Positions 1 to 9,600 of a stretch of DNA of 64,000 bases are shown here, one piece after another. Source of the DNA: Candidatus Proelusimicrobium tauri (GTDB lineage: Bacteria > Elusimicrobiota > Elusimicrobia > Elusimicrobiales > Elusimicrobiaceae); NCBI GenBank assembly GCA_002311025.1, contig DBYY01000002.1, positions 12,485-76,484 on the forward strand. The letters run 5' to 3'. The position numbers were made by a program, and so were the translations under genes. Numbering within the stretch: position 1 is the stretch's first letter; each line of letters opens with the position of its first letter. A model generated the notes under the pieces. The model made no database searches. It was given only the letters and a program-made list of their open reading frames with translations, and was not told where the DNA came from.

Positions 1-1056
1 GAGAGAATAAAGAAATATATTTCTCGCGTGCCTTACAGTGATTCCCAAGCGAAATTGATGGTTTACGGGCATTATTTGCTTGCAAAAGACGGTGATAGTT
101 TCGGTTCTTATTTATCTTCTTTGGAAAATTATCTTGATAAAAATATGCCGTCTTACAAACAAAATATAGAAGGTGCTTATTTGGCGGCAACATACCAAAT
201 GCTCCAAGATAAGAAAAAAGCGCAAGATTTAATAAAATCTTATGAACCGCAAGATAAAGAAAAATATACTTATTACAGCGATTACGACACAAGTTTAACC
301 CGCAATGCAAAGTATATTTATATAGTTGCCAAGTATTTCCCCGAGCAGTTAAAAAATAAGAAAGAAAAAGAAATTTTAAAACTTATGGTAAGGGATATTG
401 TTATGAATAATTACAATACCTTCTCCGCAAGTTATTCTATGGCTGCTTTGGCCTTGTATGCGCAGCAATTTAAGACGGCTGAAACATTATTTAAAATTAC
501 CTGTAAAGATACACCGCTTAAGGTTAAAGAGGGTGATATTACAAGTGTTTCCGCATTGCCTTTATCTTGTAAAAATATAGATGTTTCTGCGGATAAAGAA
601 GCACCGCTTGGGAACTTCTGGTATTTAGAACAATCCGGTTATGATAAACAAGCACCGAAGAAATATTCTAACGGAATAGAAATCTATAAAGAATTTTTAA
701 ATGAAAAAGGCGAAGTCGCAAAAGAAATTAAAGCAGGCGAAGATTTAACGGTCAGAATTAAAATTAAATCTCTGACTGGAAAAACAATCTCCAACGTTGC
801 TGTTGTTGATATGTTTGCAAGCCCATTTGTTTTTGTTAGAGATTCCTTGCAAGGCCATTACACTTTTGCCGAACATAAAGAAGACCGCTTGGTTATCTTC
901 GGCGATTACGGGCCGCAAACTTCTACTTTAACTTATAAAGTAAAAGTTGCTAACGCGGGTGAATTTGTTGTTCCTGCCGTAACGGCGCAAGCAATGTATA
1001 ACAATGCTTTAAATGCAAGCGGCGAAGAAGGCAAATTAATTGTTCAAAAACGTTAA
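1..1056 (+). CDS. Bacterial alpha-2-macroglobulin family protein, C-terminal part (5' end outside window)
   Basis: The reading frame is open from base 1 with no start codon needed at 28 (a GTG), so this is the 3' end of a longer gene. Residues match the C-terminal half of bacterial alpha-2-macroglobulins (YfhM/YfaS type): helical repeats of the complement-like domain, then a beta-rich final domain with a segment GNFWYLEQSGYDK and the late motif MYNNALNASGEEGKL. These periplasmic proteins trap proteases and protect the envelope. The next gene, pbpC, overlaps its end by 17 bases; the A2M-PBP1C pairing is a well-known partnership in which the penicillin-binding protein is thought to repair peptidoglycan after breach. 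The signal peptide and any thioester motif lie outside the window, so neither can be checked. Confidence 0.8.
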   Translation, partial: ERIKKYISRVPYSDSQAKLMVYGHYLLAKDGDSFGSYLSSLENYLDKNMPSYKQNIEGAYLAATYQMLQDKKKAQDLIKSYEPQDKEKYTYYSDYDTSLTRNAKYIYIVAKYFPEQLKNKKEKEILKLMVRDIVMNNYNTFSASYSMAALALYAQQFKTAETLFKITCKDTPLKVKEGDITSVSALPLSCKNIDVSADKEAPLGNFWYLEQSGYDKQAPKKYSNGIEIYKEFLNEKGEVAKEIKAGEDLTVRIKIKSLTGKTISNVAVVDMFASPFVFVRDSLQGHYTFAEHKEDRLVIFGDYGPQTSTLTYKVKVANAGEFVVPAVTAQAMYNNALNASGEEGKLIVQKR

Positions 1057-3376
1057 AAAAACTTTTCGTCTTAATACGCATACTATCAAGATTTTTCTAA
1101 CGGTAGTATGCGTATTATTTATTGTTTTTGTTTGCTGGAGAATTTGCCGCCCGCCCTTACTTAAAAATTACACTTTTTCAAAATCTTTTTTTCTGAAAGA
1201 TGGCACTTTGGCGCGTTTTACAACTTCCTATGATGATAAATACCGCTTATTTATCCCCCTTGAAGAAATACCTAAAGAAATGCAGGAAGCACTTTTACTT
1301 TACGAAGATAAACATTTTTATAAACACTTCGGAGTAAACTTTGTTTCACTTTGGCGTGCTTTTAAGGAAACATATATAAGTAAAAGTCGCCGTGTAGGTG
1401 CTTCCACGATAACTATGCAGACGGCAAGAATTTTATTTAATTTAGATACAAAAACTTTCTTAGGTAAAGTAAAACAGATTTTTTATGCTTTGTATCTTGA
1501 ACTTTTTTATTCAAAAAAAGAAATTTTGGAGGCCTATTTGAACACTGCTCCTTACGGGTATAATATTGAAGGTGTGGGCGCGGCTTCTTTGATTTATTTT
1601 CATAAAAGAGTTCAGGATTTGGTTTTAAGCGATATTTTGACACTGACCGTTGTTCCGCAAAACCCTAATCAAAGGCGTCCGTCTATAAAAAAAGGTTATG
1701 AAAATATGGCAAAACTGCGCCAAAATCTATTTCAAAGATGGTTGACAACACACCCTCAGGATAAAAAATATGAAACTTTTTTGAAAATAAAAAGCAATAT
1801 TTTTTCCCCCGCTGATTTACCTTTTTATATACCCCATACCGTTGATTACCTTAACAGTTTTGTTTATGAAACGGAAGTTTTTACTTCGCTTGATTTGCCT
1901 TTACAGCAACTTGTGGAAAAGACGGCAAAAGAATTTATAAATAAAAAAGCCTCTTCTAATTTAAGTAATGCCGCCGTAATTTTGCTTAACACAAAAACAA
2001 TGAAAGTTGAGGCGGCGCTGGGTTCTGTAAACTTTTTTGATAATTCCATTTCCGGGCAGGTAAACGGTTTTGTTTCGCAAAGGATGTCCGGTTCTACTTT
2101 AAAACCTTTTGTTTACGGACTTGCTTTAGATCAAGGTATAATACATCCCTTAACTTTGTTAAAAGATACGCCGCGTTATTTTGGTATTTACGCGCCGGAA
2201 AACTCCGATAATCAATTTTTAGGTCCTGTTTCGGCAAGAGATGCATTGATAAACAGCCGCAATATCCCCGCCATAGATTTGGGTGTGAAAGTGGGGATGG
2301 ATAACTTTATAAATATACTTAAAACCGCCGGCGTGCGTAATTTAAAACCGGCTGATTATTACGGAATCAGCGGCGTTATAGGCAGTATAGATATTTCCTT
2401 GCTTGAACTTGCTAAATTATATGCGGCTATTGCTAACGGCGGAAAAGTGCAAAATGTAAGTTTTTTAAAAGACGAAGAAATTAAAGAAGAAGGAACAATT
2501 TTATCGCAGGAAGCAAGTTTTGTTTTGTTTGATATGATGACTTATAATCCTTTGTTTAATCATAAAAAAATTTATAATTATCTTGGCGAAAAAATAAAAG
2601 TTGCGTGGAAAACAGGCACTTCTTTTGCTTTTAAAGATGCTTGGGCTGTGGGTATTTTTGGCGATTATGTGCTTGGCGTGTGGGTAGGTAATTTTGACGG
2701 GAGAAGCAATAATAATGTTTTTGGCAGAACCGGTGCGGGCGAGTTATTTACAACTTTAATAGAAAAAATAGTTAAAACAGAAAAATCTTATTTTAATCCG
2801 CCTATTTACCCCACCGAAAAAGTGGTAAAAACAACTTTTTGTGCCGTTGACGGTGGCTTACCAAATAAATATTGCCCTACTTTAACGGAAGATTATTTTA
2901 TTTTAGGTAAATCACCTATAAAAATGTCAAATATTTTCAGACCTGTTTTTATAAATAAAAAAACAGGTTTAAGGGCTTGCTATGAAGAAGAAGGCAAAAC
3001 CTATACCCGCATTTATGAATTTTGGGAATCAGATTTGGAAGCACTTTTTAATAAAGCAAAAATTTATCACTTAAAACCCCCCTTATATGAAGAAGGGTGT
3101 GAAATTAAGACAGATACTAGTACCAAAAATAAACCGGAAATTTTAACTCCGCGCCCAGATATTACCTATTATGCTAACGGCGAAAATATTGCTTTAAGGG
3201 CAAGTGCGGGTGCGGACGCTTCAAAATTATATTGGTTTGTTGATGGCAATTTTGCTTGCTCAAGCAAAACGGGCGAACCTTGTTTTATCCACACAGAAGC
3301 CGGTGTGCATAAGTTATTACTTTTGGATGATTTAGATAGGTATGCCGCATCTTCCTTTAAAGTTGCAGTAAAATAA
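1040..3376 (+). CDS. pbpC: Penicillin-binding protein 1C (bifunctional glycosyltransferase/transpeptidase)
   Basis: Class A penicillin-binding protein of 778 residues. A single membrane segment lies at about residues 17-36. The GT51 glycosyltransferase domain shows EDKHFYKHFGV near residue 89 and GASTITMQ near residue 120. The transpeptidase domain shows the S-x-x-K motif in GSTLKPF near residue 352, an SRN triad and the KTG motif in KTGTSF near residue 525. The last ~90 residues resemble the PBP1C-specific C-terminal domain. The start is a TTG inside the end of the alpha-2-macroglobulin gene; no ATG precedes the membrane segment, so translation is probably coupled to the upstream gene. It would polymerise and cross-link peptidoglycan at the outer face of the inner membrane. 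Confidence 0.92.
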   Translation: MFKNVKKTFRLNTHTIKIFLTVVCVLFIVFVCWRICRPPLLKNYTFSKSFFLKDGTLARFTTSYDDKYRLFIPLEEIPKEMQEALLLYEDKHFYKHFGVNFVSLWRAFKETYISKSRRVGASTITMQTARILFNLDTKTFLGKVKQIFYALYLELFYSKKEILEAYLNTAPYGYNIEGVGAASLIYFHKRVQDLVLSDILTLTVVPQNPNQRRPSIKKGYENMAKLRQNLFQRWLTTHPQDKKYETFLKIKSNIFSPADLPFYIPHTVDYLNSFVYETEVFTSLDLPLQQLVEKTAKEFINKKASSNLSNAAVILLNTKTMKVEAALGSVNFFDNSISGQVNGFVSQRMSGSTLKPFVYGLALDQGIIHPLTLLKDTPRYFGIYAPENSDNQFLGPVSARDALINSRNIPAIDLGVKVGMDNFINILKTAGVRNLKPADYYGISGVIGSIDISLLELAKLYAAIANGGKVQNVSFLKDEEIKEEGTILSQEASFVLFDMMTYNPLFNHKKIYNYLGEKIKVAWKTGTSFAFKDAWAVGIFGDYVLGVWVGNFDGRSNNNVFGRTGAGELFTTLIEKIVKTEKSYFNPPIYPTEKVVKTTFCAVDGGLPNKYCPTLTEDYFILGKSPIKMSNIFRPVFINKKTGLRACYEEEGKTYTRIYEFWESDLEALFNKAKIYHLKPPLYEEGCEIKTDTSTKNKPEILTPRPDITYYANGENIALRASAGADASKLYWFVDGNFACSSKTGEPCFIHTEAGVHKLLLLDDLDRYAASSFKVAVK

Positions 3377-3539
3377 CCCCCCATATACTTTATATATAAC
3401 CAAATTAAGAGCAAAAAAACCTAAGAAAAACCCTATTTTCTTTTATTAGCGCATTTTTTGGGTAAATTTTGTATTGTATCGTCTGTAAAAAAATAAAAAA
3501 AATCGCTATTTAAAGGGTAAAAATAGGCCTTTTTTTTAT

Positions 3540-3568
3540 TTGTATAAATTTTCCGAAAATGGTATCAT
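3540..3568 (+). promoter_or_regulatory. Probable promoter of the giant autotransporter gene
   Basis: A -10 box TATCAT (3563-3568) lies 17 bases downstream of a weak -35 TTGTAT (3540-3545). A strong ribosome binding site AGGAGA sits at 3592-3597, 6 bases before the ATG. The 227-base gap after pbpC also holds a weak CTATTT/AAATAG hairpin followed by a T run (about 3512-3539), which may end the upstream operon. Confidence 0.45.
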
Positions 3569-3603
3569 AAAAGAGTAGTTAAAATTCATATAGGAGACAC
3601 GAA

Positions 3604-6600
3604 ATGACTCTAAGAAGTATTAAAAAGATACTTTCTATTACTCTTAGTGTTTTATTTTTGTTGCAGCAAGGCGGATTTGTCTTTGCTACAACAAATGTAA
3701 GCACATGGGCTGACTTGCAAGCAGGTATTGCAGGCACCCAAGACGAGTACAATGTAACTACGGCTCTAACTGCAGATACTTCCCCCAATGGGACTTTGAA
3801 CATCACTGCAGACGGCTATTCAGTTACCGGAGCATCCTTAACCGAAAATGGTACACACGATACTTTAGTTAATATCGCAAGTGCCACTACTTTTGGTTTA
3901 GGCAATGATATTTCAGGCAGCATTGTTAACAATGGTGTTTTGAATTATTCCGGCAGCAGTTTAGCAAACGGAACCGTAACAGGAAACGGAACTTTAAATT
4001 TCAATGGGGCTAGTGTTACAAATGCAAACACTATTAACCAAAGTGCTGTTTCTGTAAACGCAGCAAGCACATTAACAAATAATGCTGCTGTTAATGCGAC
4101 AACCTTCACAAATAATGGTGTGGTTGATAATAATGCCGCAATTACCGGCACTATTACCAATACGGGGACGTTAACTTCCTCCGCTGATTATTTAATCGGC
4201 GCAGTGGAAAATAACAACACACTTAATTTGGAAGGAGGCTGGATTGACAACTCAATCTCCGGCACCGGTAATACAAATATTAATGGCCACACAGTCAGCA
4301 ATGCTAATATTACACAAAATAGTGTTAATATCTATAATTCTAATCTTACACAAGATGGTGTATTGACTGCTACTGTCAATAATGATTCCGGTTCTTGGTT
4401 TTCAATTGATCCTGATAATTTAGCCGGAGATGTCGTTAATGACGGAACAATGGATTTTTCTATTGGTGATGGCGGCACTTTAGCACAAAATATTACAGGC
4501 ACAGGTTTAACCCTCGTTAATTATGATATGGAAGTTGCACTTAATGATGCAAATTCTATCAGTCAAGATACAATTCACATTGAAGCGGGTTCTTCTTTAA
4601 CAGCAAATGCTTCTAATTTAAGTGCAACAACACAAATCCTTAATGATGGTCAATTAAACTTAACCGGCGGTACAAATAATAACGCTATTAACGGCGATGG
4701 TGCTGTTGAGTTCAACGGCGAAAGTGTTATTAACAACGGTGCTATTGACCAACAGACAGGTGGCGTAGTCAATAATGCATATACTTTAGAAAACAATGCT
4801 TTGATTACTGCTGAAATTACAAATAATGACCTTATGGGACTTTATTCTACTGCCGATAATTTAAACGGCTTAGTTCATAATGCAGGTTATTTATTTTTAC
4901 AAGGCGGAACTACACAAAACGCTATTGACGGCGACGGTGATTTAATTATCAACACAGCCGCCTTAAGCAATACTTATAATATTGCCCAAACAAAACTTAC
5001 AGCATATACGGACTTTGAAAACAGCGGTATTGTTTCTTTAACCAATTTAGAAACAGATGCTGCTGCTACCGTTTCTAACACTAACAGTATAACTGTTACA
5101 AACAATGTTAACAACGCAGGTACAATTAACAACCAAGCAGGCGCTACTTTTGATAATAGTGCTTCTACTGGTGTTATCAATAATACCGGCACAGTTAATA
5201 ACTATGGGACATTTAATGCTTACAGCATTACTAACGACGCTACTTTTAATAACAGCAGCGATTTGTCCTTTAACGATGTAACAAATAATGGCACTTTCCA
5301 TCAGGTTGATGGAACAATGAACGTAGTTGATACAACCGCTACATTTGATAACTTTGGTTCTTTTGTTGTTGATGATGGTAACGTTTATCTTGATACTTTG
5401 ACCAACATCGGCACTGTTACAAGCGCTGGTTATATTAACGCAGAGAATTTAACCAATAATAATTCACTTGAAAATAATTTCATTGTTGAAACTTCTCATT
5501 TTGTCAATAATGCTACAATGACAGGAACAGGAACTACCAGCATTACCGGTGATTCTGAAAACAATGGAACTATTACACAAGGTTTAGTAACTATTGATAA
5601 TAATGCTACATTTGATAACAACGGCCTTTTAGCGTCAGAGGTTACAAATGCAAGCGGTTCTACCTTGAATTCCGACCCGGATAATTTGGGCGGTAATGTA
5701 GCAAACGACGGAACCTTAAACCTTAATGAAGCAGGCACCTTATCTATTAATGTTACCGGTGCAGGCGAAACTAATATTTACGGCGATTTAGATAATCAAG
5801 GTTCTGTTTATCAACAATATATTAACATTGATTCAGGCGTTGTTGTAACAACAAACGCTTCTAACTTGACTGCTACCGATACTACCGATGGTATTAAAAA
5901 CGAAGGTGTAATTAATTATACAGGCGGTACAACAGGTAATGTTATCACTGGTAACGGTCGTGTTGATATTACCGGCTATGTAACAAATACCGGTGATATT
6001 ACACAAACAACCGTAAGCAATACCGGCGTTTTCACAAACAATGGCACAGTTACGGCAAATCTTAATAATTCACATGATATTGAAGGAACCGGTTCTATTG
6101 AAACAGGAACAGGTATTTCTTCAAATACCGGCAATATTACTCAAAATGCTATAACAAACAATGGTACTTTTGATAATAGCGGCCATATTACAGTTAATAA
6201 CTTAACCAACAACTCCACTTTCAACACTAATGCTGATTTACTCAGCGTTGCAAACGGAGTTGCTAACGACGGAACTTTAAACATCACAGGCGGCACCAAT
6301 GCCAATGCTATTACCGGTGCAGGTGTTACCAACTTTACAAATGATGTTACTAACGCAGGTTCCATCACTCAAACAACTGTTACAAACAGCGGCAATTTGA
6401 CCAACAACGGCACAATTACTGCGGCTGTTTCTAACACAGGAACTTTAACCTCTAATGGCGCAGACATTACAGGTGATATTAATAACAGCGGTTCTTATGT
6501 AATTACCGATGGTAATAATGCAAATACTATTACCGGCAATGGTTCAACCACTATTTATGGCACTACCGTAAACAGCGGTTCTATTACACAAGAAAATCTT

Positions 6601-9600
6601 AATATCGGCAATGCAGCAAACTTTACCACTTCATCTGAAACAGTTTCCGCTGCAATCGCCAACGAAGGTACAATGACTTGGAACGCTGGCAGCACAAACG
6701 GCAATGTCGTAACCGGCAACGGTTCTTTAATTGTTGACGGCGCAACTGTTGCAAACAGCGCTTCTATCAACCAAGCCAATATCACCATTACCAGCGGTTC
6801 TTTGAGCAGCAATGCTGATTTACTTACCTCTGCAAATGGTATTACAAACAATGCAGCAGATGGTTTAATCTTAACAGGTGGAACCAATGCTAATGCTATC
6901 AGCGGAACTGGTTCTTTGGTTACAACCGGTGATGTTACAAACAATGCCGCTATTAGCCAAGATTCCATCACCGTAAGCGGCGGTACTTTAACAACTGATG
7001 CAAGTTTAATAACTGCTGCAAACGGCGTAACAAATAATTCTAATGTATCTTTAACCGGCGGTACAAATACCAATACCATCACTGGTTCTGGTACAACTTA
7101 TATTGACGGCACGGTTGAAAATACAGGTACCATTGATACCAATATCGGCGTAGGTACAAGCGGTCATTATGCTACTGAATCCAATATTACAAAAGACTTA
7201 GCAAACAATGGTATTACCGATATTACTAACGCCAATGTTAATGCTGCTATTACTGGCACAGGTACCACAAATATTTTAGGTACAACAACCAACAATAGCA
7301 CAATTACACAAGGCAATTTAAACATTGCTTCCAACGGCGACTTTACTACTGATATTGATAATGTCACCGCAGCAATTGCTAACGAAGGAAGCATGACTTG
7401 GAACGGCGGAACCGCAAACAGCAATGTTGTAACCGGCACTGGTTCTTTAGAAATTACCAGCGGCGATATTGCAAACAGCGCTTCTATCAGCCAAAGCGAT
7501 ATCACTATTACTGGCGGTTCTTTAACCAGCAATGCTGATTTACTTACTTCCGCAAATGGTATTACAAATAATGTAGCAGATGGTTTAACCTTAACCGGCG
7601 GAACCAACAATAATGCTATTACCGGAACAGGTTCTTTAGTTGCAGACGGCGATGTTACAAACAATGCCGCTATTAGCCAAGATACCATCACCATCAATGG
7701 TGGTAATTTGACAACCGATGCAAGTTTATTAACCACTGCAAATGGTATTACCAATAATGCAGGTTTAACTTTAACCGGCGGAGAAAACGATGACGATATC
7801 TCCGGTACCGGTATGACTTATATTGACGGCACCGTTACAAACAGCGGTGATGTTACTACAGATATCCAAGTCAATGCAACAGGTAATTATTCCACATTGA
7901 CCGATGTAACATCTACAGTAGAAAACCGCAATATCGTTCAATTGATTGATGCTGATATTACCGGCGATGGTAGAATCAAAGGTAGCGGCACAATCAATGT
8001 TTTGGGCGATACCGAAGTTACCGATAACGGCCAAATCACCGGCAGCGTAGTAAACATTTCTGCAGGTGCTGCTTTACACTCTGATAGTGATAAAGTAACA
8101 GCCGCTATTACAAACGACGGCACTTACGAAATTACTGCCGGTACAGGCAATGCAAATGTTATCAGCGGAAGCGGTAATTTAGAAATTACCGGCGGTGATA
8201 TTGTTAATAATGCTGCCATCAGCCAAGGTAATATTACTATTACAAGCGGTTCTTTGACCAGCAATGCTGATCTTTTAACCTCTGTTGGCGGAATTGCTAA
8301 CGATGCAGACTTAGTCTTAGACGGCGGCACAAATAATAATGTCGTTACAGGTTCTGGTGATATTGAATTTACAGGCACTACCACAAATAATGCTTCTGTA
8401 ACTCAAGCAAACATAACCAACAACGGCGATTTAACAAACAATGCCGCAATGACAGGCGCAGTTGCTAACACAAATAATTTAACTAACAATGCCTTAATTA
8501 CAGGTGATGTTACAAACAGCGGCACTTTAACATCTAATGGCACAAATATTGCCGGTGATATTGATAATACCGGTTCTTATGTCATTACAGATGGCGATAA
8601 TGCCAATGATATTACCGGCGCAACTGGTACAGTTACCATTCAAGGTAACACAACCAATACCGGTACTATTGATCAAGACAGCATTTCTATCGCTACAGGT
8701 GCAAATTTAGTTGCCAGCGATATGACGGTCATCACTACCGCAAACGGTATTGATAATGCCGGCACATTTGAAATGCAAGCCGGCACCAATACCAATAATA
8801 TCAGTGGTAATACTGGTAATACTAAAGTTACCGGTGATGTTACCAATGACTCCGGTGTAAGCATTAGTCAAGGTACTATTGAAATTTCTACATTAGGTAC
8901 TTTAACTGCTTATGCTGATGATTTAACTACTGTTGACGGTATTTCTAATACCGGTGCTTTAAAATTAAATGACGGCACCAATAACAATGATATTACCGGC
9001 ACAGGTAGTTTAACTATTATCGGGGATGTATCAAACAATGGTGCAGTTTTACAAGATTCTATTACCATTGACTCCGGTAAATCTTTAACTTCCGATGCAG
9101 ACTTGCTTGCTACTACTAGCGGTATTGCAAACGAAGGTGATTTAAACTTAACCGGCGGTACCAATGAAAATGTTATCTCCGGCACAGGTGATACAAACTT
9201 TACCAATGATGTCGTAAATAATGCGACTATCGAACAAACTAATGTTACCAATGATACAGGTACATTAACAAACAATGCAGCAATTACTGCTGATTTCACA
9301 AATAATGGCGGAACAGTTGATAATAATGCTGCTATTACCGGTGCAATTACAAATGATGGCACAATCAACTCTACTGCTGACAACTTGGTCGGCGCAATCG
9401 CAAGCGATGGTACTTTAAACATTGCCGGCGGTACAGTCCAAGATTCAATCAGCGGTTCCGGTGTTATGAATATTACTGATGATTTGGTCAACGATTACAC
9501 AATCGCCCAAGCCACAGTTAATAATGATGCCAACATGACTAATAACGGCGCAATTACTGCTGACTTCAATAACAGTGGTGTTGTAGATAATAGTGCTGCT

